From contig NZ_JAHFVG010000003.1 in NCBI RefSeq assembly GCF_023264675.1, positions 62,001-126,000 on the forward strand: DNA of 64,000 nt, read 5' to 3'. The translations under genes were made by a program, and so were the position numbers. The notes below the pieces were generated by a model, which made no database searches, had not been told where the DNA came from, and worked only from the letters and a program-made list of their open reading frames with translations. The first letter of the stretch is position 1. Each line of letters begins with the position of its first letter. Positions 56,259-64,000 of the stretch are shown in pieces. This stretch comes from Rhodococcus sp. (in: high G+C Gram-positive bacteria). Its GTDB lineage: Bacteria; Actinomycetota; Actinomycetes; Mycobacteriales; Mycobacteriaceae.

Positions 56259-57449
56259 TCACAAAGTTCGTTTCTGCTCGGCACGAACCAGACCGCCGCC
56301 GATGATCAGGCGTTGAATTTCGCTGGTGCCCTCGTAGAGTCGCAGCAACCGGACGTCTCGATAGATGCGTTCGACCGGAACATCGCGCATATAACCGGTG
56401 CCGCCGTGTATCTGAACCGCCAGGTCCGCAACCTTGCCGACCATCTCCGTGCAGAAGAGCTTCGCCGCCGACGGTGCGATCCGTCGGTCGGTGCCCTCGA
56501 CCCAGGACCGTGCCGCCTCCCGAACCAGTGCACGCCCGGCCATCACACCGGTCTGCTGATCGGCGATCATGGCCTGGACGAGTTGAAAACTTCCGATCGG
56601 CTCACCGCCCTGCGTCGACGAGGCTGCGTAGGCGACCGATTCGTCCAGTGCACGTTGTGCCTGACCGACGGACAACGCGGCGATGTGAACTCGGCCGCGC
56701 GCGAGCGACGTCATCGCCGCTCGGTAACCCACGTCACCCTCGCCTCCGACCAGAGCATCCTTGCCGACCTTCACCGAACTGAATGCGACATCGGCGGTGC
56801 CTGCGCCTTGTTGGCCCATCTTGGAATCCTTGACGCCGACCGTCACCCCCGCCGAATCGGCAGGAACGAGAAACACCGCGATTCCGTTCCCGGTGACCGG
56901 CGCGGGATCCATCCTCGCGAACACCACGAACAGGTCTGCGAGGGGCGCATTGGTGATGAACCGCTTGGTGCCGTCGATGATCCAACCATCACCGTCGCGG
57001 CGTGCCGACGTCTTCAACCCGGCGGGGTTGGATCCAGCACCCGGTTCGGTCAATGCGAACGATGCGACGATCTCTCCCGTCGCCATTCCAGGAAGCCAGG
57101 CGGACTTCTGCTCGTCCGATCCGAACCCGACGAGCACCTGGCCGGCAATGCCGTTGTTGGTTCCGAACATGGAACGCAATGCGAGCGACGTGTAACCGAG
57201 TTCCATCGCGACTTCCACGTCCTGGATCAGGTTCAGTCCGAGACCGCCCCACTCCTGAGGAATCGCGTAGCCGAACAGACCCATGTCCGCGGCGGCCGAC
57301 CTGAGATCGTCCGGAATCGCGTCGGCGTTCATGATGTCGAGTTCGCGCTCCACCACGCGAGACCGGACGAAACGACGGATCTGGTCGAGCACGTCGGCGA
57401 ATACGTCGTCGGGGACGTCAGGATTGTCGGCGACCGTGTGTGCAACCAC
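56259..57449 (-). CDS. Acyl-CoA dehydrogenase, short/medium-chain type
   Basis: The product is 396 residues. All standard motifs are present: SFALTEPGAGSNPAGLKTSA, IIDGTKRFITNAPLADLFVV, VQIHGGTGYMRDVPVERIYR and YEGTSEIQRLIIGGGL. Unlike FadE31-33 it looks like an ordinary homotetrameric enzyme for linear or branched acyl-CoAs. It is convergent with kstR2 (8-bp gap) and 3 bp downstream of the DHFR-fold gene. No KstR2 site precedes that pair, so membership of the steroid regulon is unlikely. Confidence 0.93.
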   Translation of the reverse strand: MVAHTVADNPDVPDDVFADVLDQIRRFVRSRVVERELDIMNADAIPDDLRSAAADMGLFGYAIPQEWGGLGLNLIQDVEVAMELGYTSLALRSMFGTNNGIAGQVLVGFGSDEQKSAWLPGMATGEIVASFALTEPGAGSNPAGLKTSARRDGDGWIIDGTKRFITNAPLADLFVVFARMDPAPVTGNGIAVFLVPADSAGVTVGVKDSKMGQQGAGTADVAFSSVKVGKDALVGGEGDVGYRAAMTSLARGRVHIAALSVGQAQRALDESVAYAASSTQGGEPIGSFQLVQAMIADQQTGVMAGRALVREAARSWVEGTDRRIAPSAAKLFCTEMVGKVADLAVQIHGGTGYMRDVPVERIYRDVRLLRLYEGTSEIQRLIIGGGLVRAEQKRTL

Positions 57450-57452
57450 AGT

Positions 57453-58016
57453 TCAGCGAACTACGTCGAGGATCTGCTTCTGGACACCGTTTCCGAACGC
57501 CTCGTACTCGACCAACCGAAGCTTCGTCGCGTCCTTGTCGGCATCGCTGAACAGCCGCTTGCCTGCGCCGAGCAACAGTGGAAATGTCAGCAGATGGTAC
57601 CGGTCGACGAGGCCTGCATCAGCGAGACTTCTTCCGAGAGTGGCACTTCCGTGCACCGCGATCGGACCGCCTTCGGTCTCTTTCAGAGCCGCCACGTCGT
57701 CCAGCGAGCGCAGCACGGTCGCAGGCCAGCGCGCATCCTCGGATTCGAGTGTCGTGGACACCACATATCGCGGCATCGCGTTGTACCCCGCGAAATCGTC
57801 CATCGTCGGCCATACCGGCGCGAACGCTTCGTAGGACGTCCGGCCGAGCAGGAGCGCCGCAGTCTCTTCCTGTTCACGCCCCTTGATCTCGTACGCAGCG
57901 GGATCGAATTCCACGTCCTTGAAAGTCCACCCCGAGTTGCGGTAGCCGGGCTCTCCTCCAGGCCCTTCCATGACACCGTCAAGCGAGACGAAGGCAGTGA
58001 CGATCAGTGTGCGCAC
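57453..58016 (-). CDS. Dihydrofolate reductase-fold protein (RibD C-terminal/YwjB type)
   Basis: The product is 187 residues. LIVTAFVSLDGVMEGPGG, LLLGRTSYEAFAPVWPTMDD and IAVHGSATLGRSLADAGLVD are typical of the 'dihydrofolate reductase family protein' group, distinct from folate DHFR and common in Actinobacteria. They bind NADPH, but physiological substrates are mostly unknown. GTG 58016 has AGGAG 8 bp upstream. The upstream region carries a widely spaced inverted repeat. Confidence 0.9.
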   Translation of the reverse strand: MRTLIVTAFVSLDGVMEGPGGEPGYRNSGWTFKDVEFDPAAYEIKGREQEETAALLLGRTSYEAFAPVWPTMDDFAGYNAMPRYVVSTTLESEDARWPATVLRSLDDVAALKETEGGPIAVHGSATLGRSLADAGLVDRYHLLTFPLLLGAGKRLFSDADKDATKLRLVEYEAFGNGVQKQILDVVR

Positions 58017-58025
58017 AGCGGTGCT

Positions 58026-58078
58026 CCTAGCCTGGGGTGGTCGATGCTGCCGAGAATATTACGCAGATGCAGGCTAGG
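58026..58078 (-). promoter_or_regulatory. Widely spaced 9-bp inverted repeat upstream of the DHFR-fold gene
   Basis: CCTAGCCTG (58026-58034) and CAGGCTAGG (58070-58078) are perfect inverted arms, 44 bp centre to centre (about four helical turns), flanking an AT-richer GAGAATATTACG. The left arm overlaps the AGGAG ribosome-binding site of the gene. It may be a looping operator pair or a long-loop RNA structure controlling translation. Confidence 0.45.
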
Positions 58079-58111
58079 TGCTTGTCTGCTTCGTCGGCAC
58101 GACGCACGGAG

Positions 58112-59041
58112 CTAGTTGTTCTCTGTCCGGCCACTGACCCAGGAGGTGGATCTAATATCTGCAGTCAGAGCGAGCACGTCGGCGAGTAACTGCTCGTCGA
58201 TAGCTGTGGATACGGCGTCCACGGCCGCGTCGATGTACTTCATCTTGGTCGTGCCCACGAGAGTGGTTGCACATCCCGAGCGTTGTATAGAAAACTGATT
58301 GGCCAAAAATGAGACGTCCACTCCCCGCGAGGCACACAACGCTGCCACCTCTCGCGCCACAGCCAACATCGTCGCGGGCGCCGGAAAGTCGATCCGTGGA
58401 CCTGCGGCGGTGAGCAAGCCCAAACCTACTGCTGCGGCGTTGACGATCGCCGTGTCGCGCGCTTGGCATACCGGAGCAAGGGAGGTCTGGAGTTCGGTGT
58501 TCAAGAGCGTGGAGTGAGCGTACGAAAGTACGACATCGAGGTCGGTCTCGGTCACCGCGCGGACGAGGGTGCGCATCGGGTAACCCGTCATTCCGATGTA
58601 TCGACATTTTCCCTCGTCGCGGAGCTTCACGAGTTCGGCGTACGATTCGTCGAAAACGCTGTCCAGATCCGCGAATTCGATGTCGTGCAGTTGAAATATG
58701 TCGACGTAATCGGTGCCGAGCAACTGCAGACTTCGTTCCATGCTTGCTCGTATCGCCGCCGGTGAAAAGTCGAATTCGTCGGCCCCGTTTCGACCGGCTT
58801 TGGTCGCGATCAACACATCGTCGCGTCGGCCGTCCACCGCGATACCGAGGCGTTTTTCTGCCAGACCACCGCCGTAGTACGGCGACGAGTCGAACAAATT
58901 GATGCCCGAGTCCATTGCGTGGTGTACCGCTCCGACCGCCACGGACTCATCGACCTTCCCGAAGAGGTTGCCGAGCGGCGCTGTTCCGAACGCGACGGGC
59001 GACACTTTCAAGCCCGTACTACCGAGAATGTTGTACTGCAT
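58112..59041 (-). CDS. Aldo/keto reductase (L-fucose/D-threo-aldose dehydrogenase-like)
   Basis: The product is 309 residues, AKR TIM barrel. Catalytic residues can be placed: Asp and Tyr in NLFDSSPYYGGGLAEKRLG, Lys in VLIATKAGRNG and His in IFQLHDIEFADL. The branch with N-terminal MQYNILGSTGLKVSPVAFGT includes L-galactose and L-fucose dehydrogenases; the substrate is probably an aldose or lactone. ATG 59041 has GGAG about 10 bp upstream. No functional link with neighbours is evident. Confidence 0.9.
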   Translation of the reverse strand: MQYNILGSTGLKVSPVAFGTAPLGNLFGKVDESVAVGAVHHAMDSGINLFDSSPYYGGGLAEKRLGIAVDGRRDDVLIATKAGRNGADEFDFSPAAIRASMERSLQLLGTDYVDIFQLHDIEFADLDSVFDESYAELVKLRDEGKCRYIGMTGYPMRTLVRAVTETDLDVVLSYAHSTLLNTELQTSLAPVCQARDTAIVNAAAVGLGLLTAAGPRIDFPAPATMLAVAREVAALCASRGVDVSFLANQFSIQRSGCATTLVGTTKMKYIDAAVDAVSTAIDEQLLADVLALTADIRSTSWVSGRTENN

Positions 59042-59265
59042 GCGCTTAAACGGCTCCTGTCGTGTTCGAATCGATCGACTCGATCCTTCCGGAACTCGGA
59101 TCGGGCGAGCAAGACACCGATCCATCAAATAGACCTCGAGCGCGGTCTCCACCCAGCTGAGAAAAGCAGAACCGATCAGATCCCACACCACGAGCACGAC
59201 GATGTGAGCGGCGACTTCGTCCCTGCTACCCGCGCGCCGCTGTGGTCGTCGTGCGGTTTCCGTCA

Positions 59266-59933
59266 TCACGCGGTGCGGGTCGACTCCCCCGCCGGCGACA
59301 CCGGCTGCCGAAGGATCGTACGAAGCTTGGACGGCGCGGTCCGACGGACATCGTTCAGGTAGATCTCGTGGTGTCTTCCGGTCATTCGGAGTTGTGCCGA
59401 CGGAATGAATTCGTTGTGCATCGACGAGAGAACCGCCGCCTCCTCGTCGTAAGGGCCGATATGCAGTGTCTGCACGGACGTCCCTTCCTTCAGGTGCTGC
59501 AACCGAACGTCGCCCAGGCGCACAGGACAATCATTCTTCGAATTGTGTGACTTCTTCTGCACTGCAGCCACGGCTGCGTCGAACATTGCCGTGTCGATCC
59601 AGTCGGGAATCATGATCATCGCCGTCCAATTCCATTGCGATTTATCGCGATCGACCGTGAACGCATTCATGTCTTTCGCCCACCACAACGCCTCCAAGGG
59701 CATGACGACATAGTCTTTGGCCAACCTCGCTTTGCTGGCGAACTTCAGCGTGTACGCGATGGGATACAGAGCTCCGAGCGCCGCGGCATACTCTGCGGAC
59801 GTGTTGGGGTCCCCCGACCCGTCCACTGCCAGGTACGCAAGGGAGGCACTTCGACGATCTCGAACCGGCCGCGGCGAGCCGAGTATGCCGTGATTGTCTT
59901 CTTGAAATCCGTCTTCCGCGTTGTCGGCTCCAC
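59266..59933 (-). pseudogene. GyrI-like domain protein with a frameshift
   Basis: Two minus-strand frames together make one family protein. The frame starting at GTG 59933 gives KTDFKKTITAYSARRGRFEI and VEVPPLR, then turns to nonsense. The other frame supplies VDGSGDPNTSAEYAAALGAL onward to MTGRHHEIYLNDVRRTAPSK and LRTILRQPV at the end. At about 59833-59837 (CGTAC on the coding strand) one base appears missing: restoring it would read R-Y-L-A-V-D. Family proteins are about 210-220 residues with a single small-molecule-binding GyrI-like domain. Either the gene is broken in this strain or the base is a sequencing error. Confidence 0.85.
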
Positions 59934-59942
59934 CGACGCCAC

Positions 59943-60347
59943 TGTAGTGGCTTTGACCTGCAGGTATCGGGATGTTCCTGGATCAGATCGCGGCGTGGAC
60001 GCCGATGGGGGCGTTTCGTCCTCCAAGCGGGGCGAACGGCTGCCCGCGTACGCCGAGATACACGATGCCGCCGACGCAGCACGCGCATCTCGCGGGTCGA
60101 AGCAGGGCGATCCTCGAGCATAGGCTCGCGCAATCCTGAAGGTAGTCGACGCCGACAAGCCGCCTCGCCGAGTATTTTTCGGAGAGGCACCGCTGTCGAT
60201 CGCCACAGCAGACTACGAGAGCAGACTGCACAATTGCGGAGGAATGGCAGTCCGTCGCAGTCGAAGCTCAGGGCTGAAGCCCACCGGTGGAAGGCCACGA
60301 GTGTGGGCCTTCCGCTCGCCGCTGGAGGATAGCCATCGGCTCGGCAT
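59943..60347. other. 405-bp region without a recognisable gene
   Basis: Short open frames exist here, but none has a recognisable family or a ribosome-binding site. The part near the SGNH hydrolase gene holds two hairpins, a small GGGCT-GA-AGCCC and the larger stem listed separately. The rest may be remnant or leader sequence of the frameshifted GyrI-like gene, including its promoter. Confidence 0.6.
60289..60313 (-). terminator. Hairpin downstream of the SGNH hydrolase gene
   Basis: GGAAGGCC-ACGAGTGTG-GGCCTTCC is a perfect 8-bp stem with a 9-nt loop, 35 bp after the stop of the minus-strand SGNH gene. Together with the smaller GGGCT/AGCCC hairpin at 60271-60282 it is a likely Rho-independent-like terminator without a U-tract. 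Confidence 0.6.
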
Positions 60348-61538
60348 TCACTGCGCGGTACCGCTCCCGAACGGTCCACTGGCCCTGAACACAAGCGATC
60401 CGAAGTTCTCGGCGATACGGCGATGGCCCATCTCATCCGGGTGGAGGGCGTCGGGCAGCGGGTACTGGTCGAAATCTGCTTTGCCGTACAGGTCCAGGCC
60501 GTCGACGTAGTGCAAGTGCACATCGTTCCGCTGTCGCTGGGCGACGATTCTGTGCAATTCGTCGCGAACGGAGCGCAAGGTGAGCTTGCCTGTCGCTCTG
60601 TCGGCCGGATCGCCTGTTGCCACGAATCGAACTGTCCCGCTGAGCAATGCGTCCGAATCGAAAGCGCCCGGCCCGGGGGTGTCTTCGTGGATCGGGCAAT
60701 AGAGCGGGGACACCACCAGCAGTGGGGTGTCGGGGTGACCGTCGCGTACGGTGTCGAGGAAACCGTGCAGGGCTGGTCCCAGAGCGCGGAGCCGCATGAC
60801 GTCCGTGTTGACGAGGTTGATTCCGATCTTGATGCTGATGAGGTCGGCGCTCGAGTCGCGCAGCACGCGCGCGATGCATGGATCCAAAAGAGCACTTCCG
60901 CTGAAACCGAGATTGACCAAATCGACGTCGGCGCTTCGCGACACCGATGCAGTCCAGGTGCTCGACGGGCTGGTGGTGTTGGATCCCTGGCTGATCGAAC
61001 TACCGTAGTGAAACCAGGTACGCCCGGTGCGAGGATCCCCCTGCGCCGCGGCGTCGGCACGGATGGCGACGATCGACACGATCTCGTTGTGAGGTAGCCA
61101 CAATTCGACCGTCTTGTCTCGACCCGGCAGCCCGTCGAACCGGAGAGTCGAGGGGTTGCCGGACTCGGCAGTGGATGTACCCGTGGTCATGTCGATCGTG
61201 ACCGAGTTTCCGTCGTCTGCACTGACCTGACGGGCCTGTTCCCCGTCGACGAACAGGTCGAAAACTCCGACGGGACGAGGCGGTGCTCCTCGATACACCA
61301 TCCGCGTCGGGAGCACGTCGAACTCGACGACGGTCGCTGCGGTCCGCAACCGTAGGCGCACGCCGGACGGCTGTGCCGCAGCCATGGTCAGCCTGCTGTC
61401 TTCTACCTGATCGAGAGCCCACTGCGGCAGCCGCGTCGGTTGCATTCCCTCAGCCGTGGACACGATATCCACGGCGCCTCGAAACAACTCGGCGGTGACC
61501 GGCACGCTCATCAACCCGCTGGGTTCGCTTGTCGTCAT
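60348..61538 (-). CDS. SGNH/GDSL-type hydrolase with an N-terminal beta domain
   Basis: The product is 396 residues. The N-terminal half (about 1-170) is a beta-rich carbohydrate-binding-like domain (RMVYRGAPPRPVGVFDLFVD). The C-terminal half is an SGNH hydrolase: nucleophile Ser in HYGSSISQGSN, oxyanion Gly in NLGFSGSALL, Asn in IKIGINLVN and the Asp/His pair in LPDALHPDEMGHR. It should be an esterase, perhaps on acetylated sugars. No signal peptide is seen. It lies 12 bp downstream of the alpha/beta hydrolase gene. Confidence 0.88.
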   Translation of the reverse strand: MTTSEPSGLMSVPVTAELFRGAVDIVSTAEGMQPTRLPQWALDQVEDSRLTMAAAQPSGVRLRLRTAATVVEFDVLPTRMVYRGAPPRPVGVFDLFVDGEQARQVSADDGNSVTIDMTTGTSTAESGNPSTLRFDGLPGRDKTVELWLPHNEIVSIVAIRADAAAQGDPRTGRTWFHYGSSISQGSNTTSPSSTWTASVSRSADVDLVNLGFSGSALLDPCIARVLRDSSADLISIKIGINLVNTDVMRLRALGPALHGFLDTVRDGHPDTPLLVVSPLYCPIHEDTPGPGAFDSDALLSGTVRFVATGDPADRATGKLTLRSVRDELHRIVAQRQRNDVHLHYVDGLDLYGKADFDQYPLPDALHPDEMGHRRIAENFGSLVFRASGPFGSGTAQ

Positions 61539-61550
61539 GTGTTCATTCGA

Positions 61551-62246
61551 TCATTCGATGGACGTAAGCAAGTCCACGACAGCCCCGACGGATTGTTCGG
61601 GCTGTTCGTGGAAGACGAAATGCCCCGCCTGGTCCAGAACGACGAGGTCACCGTTGGGGACACCATCCGATATCTCACGGGCAATGTCTACCGGTATCAA
61701 CTGGTCTGCTGCACCGTGGACGACGATCGCCGGACACGTGATCGAGGACAGAAGTTCTCGCGAATCGGTGCGTCCCATGATTGCCTTTTGCTGGCGAAGG
61801 AACGTGTCGGGTCCGACTGCACTCGCCATAGCGCGCCACTCGGCGGCGAACGCCGTGTTCCCCGCGTTGTGGGGCGCCACCACGTACGGGAACGTTGCAT
61901 CGACCATATCGTCGAAATGCCCGTCTTCGACCAGTTGCGATTGTTGCCTGCGCGTATCCCGCTGCGCAGGTGTGTCGGCTCGTGCCGAGGTGCTGACCAG
62001 CGCGAGCGCGCTGACCCGAGACGGAGCTTGCCTAACGACCTCGAGCGCGACATGACCACCCATGCTCGTCCCCACGAGCGCGAATCGGGCAGGCGCGTCG
62101 CGCAGCAGTCGTGCGGCGATGTCGGCAATCGACACGTCGCGGCGAGTATCGGCAATACCGACCGACCCGTGTTGCCACACTGCATCGAGCAATGGACCGT
62201 AAACCCGGGCTGAACACAGAAGCGGTGGGACCAGAATCGTGTGCAT
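61551..62246 (-). CDS. Alpha/beta-fold hydrolase
   Basis: The product is 231 residues. The nucleophile elbow is GTSMGG, the acid residue lies in VVHGAADQLIPVD and the catalytic His in LDQAGHFVFHEQP, so the triad is complete. It resembles small hydrolases of the 3-oxoadipate enol-lactonase/haloperoxidase type; no substrate can be named. It is followed by the SGNH esterase after 12 bp, suggesting a two-gene operon of hydrolases. Confidence 0.9.
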   Translation of the reverse strand: MHTILVPPLLCSARVYGPLLDAVWQHGSVGIADTRRDVSIADIAARLLRDAPARFALVGTSMGGHVALEVVRQAPSRVSALALVSTSARADTPAQRDTRRQQSQLVEDGHFDDMVDATFPYVVAPHNAGNTAFAAEWRAMASAVGPDTFLRQQKAIMGRTDSRELLSSITCPAIVVHGAADQLIPVDIAREISDGVPNGDLVVLDQAGHFVFHEQPEQSVGAVVDLLTSIE

Positions 62247-62309
62247 GAGGCGATCGTATCGGCGGTGTCCGACAGAAACTTCGTGTCGGCGTCGAGACGG
62301 AAACGACGG

Positions 62310-63767
62310 CTACTCGCTGACCACCTTCGCGGCAAGTCGCGCATTTCGGCGCCCGTAAGCGAAGTAGATCACCAGACCGAGGGCCAGCCACACCAGGAAA
62401 CGAATCCACGTTTCGACGACCAGGTTGGCCATCAGGTAGATGCAGGCAAGTCCCGACAGGATCGGCACGATGGGTGAGAACGGAACACGGAAAGGCCGTT
62501 TCAGTTCCGGCTTTGTGCGCCGAAGGATCGGCACAGCGATCGATACGAGAAGAAACGCGAAAAGCGCACCGATGCTGACCATTTCGGCAAGCTCCTTGAG
62601 CGGAACGAGCGCGCCGAGAACTGCCACGAAGATGACCACGATCACCGTCAGTCGTGTCGGAGTACCGAAACGAGGCGAGACCTTGGCGATGGATTTCGGC
62701 AGTAACCCGTCGCGGCCCATCGCGAAGCCGATACGACTGATGGTGACGAGTTCGACGAGAATGACGGACGTCAAGCCTGCAACGGCGGCAATCGAAACCA
62801 GCACCCCCGCCCAACTCGCGCCGACCGAATCGAAGGCCTTGGCGATCGGCGCACTATCGTCGAGATCGGTGTACTTGACCATTCCGGTCACCACGAATGC
62901 CACGAGTACATACAAGATCGTGCATCCGATCAACGTTCCGATGAGCGCCCGCGGCAGATCTCGAGCCGGATGCTTGGATTCCTCGCTGAGATTGGCTACT
63001 GCCTCGAAACCCGTGTACGCAAAAAAGACCACGGCGGCAGCGGTGACTACCCCGGCAACGCCGAACGCGGCAGGGGCCACCCCGGCGACCGCCTGCATCA
63101 GCGGCTGATCGAGTGTCGATCCGCCGCCCTCGGCCGGAACAGATTCCGGGATGAACGGCACCAGGTTCGACTTCTCGACGAAGAAGAACCCGGCAACGAT
63201 GATGAACACCGAAATGGCGACCTTGACCACGACGAGAGTGTTCGTCACGTGCGCGGACTCTCTGATCCCGACGGCTGCGACGGTGCCGAGGACGAGCACG
63301 ATCAGCACTGCACCGATATTGACGGGCGCCTCCTCGGTGAAGAGGCTGGGCGGAAGTGAGAACAGATCCGCCAGATACCCGGACCAGCTTCGAGCTACTA
63401 CCGCTGCGCCGAGGGCAAATTCGAGTATCAGGTCCCATCCGATTATCCACGCGAACACCTCCCCCAGGGTCGCGTACGCGTACGTGTAGGCACTGCCTGC
63501 CGTGGGCACGGCCGAAGCCAGCTCGGCATAACACAGCGCCGCCAGCAGACTTACCACTCCCGCGATCGCGAACGACAGCAGAACCGCAGGCCCGGCGTTC
63601 TCCTTGGCTTGCACTCCTGTCAAGGTGAAGATTCCCGTGCCGATGACGATTCCCACGCCGAAGCCGACCAGATCACGCAGGCGGAGTTGCTTGCGCAAGC
63701 TGCCCGTTCCTTCGTCGTCGACATCGCTTTCGATCTCGTCGACACTCTTCGTACGGAACATTTCCAT
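62310..63767 (-). CDS. APC-superfamily amino acid permease (cationic amino acid transporter type)
   Basis: The product is 485 residues with 12 or more membrane helices. The start LRLRDLVGFGVGIVIGTGIF (first helix with the unwound GxG region) and PTAGSAYTYAYATLGEVFAW are hallmarks of the YfnA/CAT branch of APC transporters; FFAYTGFEAVANLSEESKHP is the conserved helix 6 region. It imports amino acids, probably with protons. ATG 63767 has no clear ribosome-binding site; the next in-frame ATG is two codons later. Confidence 0.94.
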   Translation of the reverse strand: MEMFRTKSVDEIESDVDDEGTGSLRKQLRLRDLVGFGVGIVIGTGIFTLTGVQAKENAGPAVLLSFAIAGVVSLLAALCYAELASAVPTAGSAYTYAYATLGEVFAWIIGWDLILEFALGAAVVARSWSGYLADLFSLPPSLFTEEAPVNIGAVLIVLVLGTVAAVGIRESAHVTNTLVVVKVAISVFIIVAGFFFVEKSNLVPFIPESVPAEGGGSTLDQPLMQAVAGVAPAAFGVAGVVTAAAVVFFAYTGFEAVANLSEESKHPARDLPRALIGTLIGCTILYVLVAFVVTGMVKYTDLDDSAPIAKAFDSVGASWAGVLVSIAAVAGLTSVILVELVTISRIGFAMGRDGLLPKSIAKVSPRFGTPTRLTVIVVIFVAVLGALVPLKELAEMVSIGALFAFLLVSIAVPILRRTKPELKRPFRVPFSPIVPILSGLACIYLMANLVVETWIRFLVWLALGLVIYFAYGRRNARLAAKVVSE

Positions 63768-63869
63768 GACGTCGACGTTAGAACATCAGCTGTTTGAGTC
63801 GCTAATGAAACGTCGTGTTTATTTTCGTGCAAACCGGTAAGCGCGGATGCGGTCGCGCCGTACAGATAT

Positions 63870-63931
63870 CGAATGCCTCATTCGGTCACCTGCCGCCTAC
63901 CACCCGAACCGACCGAACGGGGCGTTCGGTC
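63870..63931. promoter_or_regulatory. Two operator-like dyads near the right edge
   Basis: CGAATG-CCT-CATTCG (63870-63884) and GACCGAACG-GGG-CGTTCGGTC (63911-63931) are perfect inverted repeats with the same 3-bp spacing, 44 bp apart centre to centre. Both are followed by the same half-site TTCGGTCAC. They look like two sites for one TetR- or GntR-type repressor. They lie 100-165 bp upstream of the APC permease start and possibly upstream of a gene beyond the window. Confidence 0.6.
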
Positions 63932-64000
63932 ACATCCAGGTTTGCCGAGCGACGCCACGATCTGCACCACATGGTCCTGGCCGGTGCGAAAGAATGCTAT

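Noticed and set aside
56100-58115. 671-codon plus-strand open frame opposite the acyl-CoA dehydrogenase and DHFR-fold genes
   Set aside because: Antisense shadow; it crosses two clear minus-strand genes and has no recognisable domain.
59983-60231. 82-codon minus-strand frame between the GyrI-like and SGNH genes
   Set aside because: No ribosome-binding site, no family resemblance, odd Cys-rich composition; treated as non-coding.

Overview
The window is GC-rich actinobacterial DNA. Its closest gene-order relatives are Rhodococcus and Mycobacterium: two blocks follow M. tuberculosis order (the Rv1842c-Rv1836c neighbourhood around glcB, and Rv1832-Rv1822 around gcvP/garA/gcvH/pgsA2), and a third is a complete steroid C/D-ring (HIP) catabolic cluster. 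A Rhodococcus-type soil or plant-associated chromosome fits best. I see no rRNA, tRNA, CRISPR array, insertion sequence or prophage.

Layout. 1-2505: two CNNM/HlyC-type membrane proteins and an uncharacterised protein. 2569-7670: malate synthase G, a membrane-anchored VWA protein and a membrane metallophosphoesterase. 7689-18090, minus strand: gcvP behind a tandem glycine riboswitch, two MerR regulators, a bifunctional-nuclease-domain protein, garA, gcvH, a DUF881/small-basic-protein/DUF881 trio, pgsA2, a NUDIX hydrolase and an F420-type nitroreductase-fold protein. 18318-29513: four cyclic-di-GMP proteins (GAF-EAL, PAS-GGDEF, EAL-DICT, membrane-GGDEF) interspersed with an M4 protease/emfourin pair, an LmbE-like deacetylase, a phytanoyl-CoA dioxygenase-like gene divergent from a LacI regulator, and an orphan MCE protein. 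29526-34330: a CPBP-like membrane protein, a DUF4436 protein and furA-katG, closed by a 52-bp perfect inverted repeat. 34434-41076: an MFS exporter, a ROK regulator and a small inositol/sugar-type catabolic set (two TIM-barrel isomerases, a Gfo/Idh/MocA dehydrogenase, a LacI regulator). 41186-56250: HIP degradation (fadA6, echA20-ipdA-ipdB-ipdC, two SDRs, ipdF-fadE30, fadD3-ECH-fadE31-fadE32-fadE33-kstR2) with KstR2-type palindromes in each of its three promoter regions. 56259-63767: an acyl-CoA dehydrogenase, a DHFR-fold protein, an aldo/keto reductase, a frameshifted GyrI-like gene, an SGNH hydrolase, an alpha/beta hydrolase and an APC amino-acid permease. The last 230 bases hold two operator-like dyads.

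How it works together. GcvP and GcvH are two of the four glycine-cleavage proteins, and GarA beside them is a known kinase-controlled switch of 2-oxoglutarate/glutamate metabolism. FadD3 activates HIP, the FadE/ECH/SDR/thiolase enzymes carry out beta-oxidation, and EchA20 and IpdAB open the last rings; KstR2, encoded at the end of one of these operons, probably represses all of them. FurA sits upstream of KatG as in mycobacteria.

I found no clearly new multi-gene system. The points most worth checking are the M4 protease whose reading frame runs through its putative inhibitor gene, the stacked dyads between the orphan MCE gene and an EAL-DICT gene, the GyrI-like frameshift, the 16-bp tandem repeat containing two convergent stop codons, and the paired dyads at the right edge.
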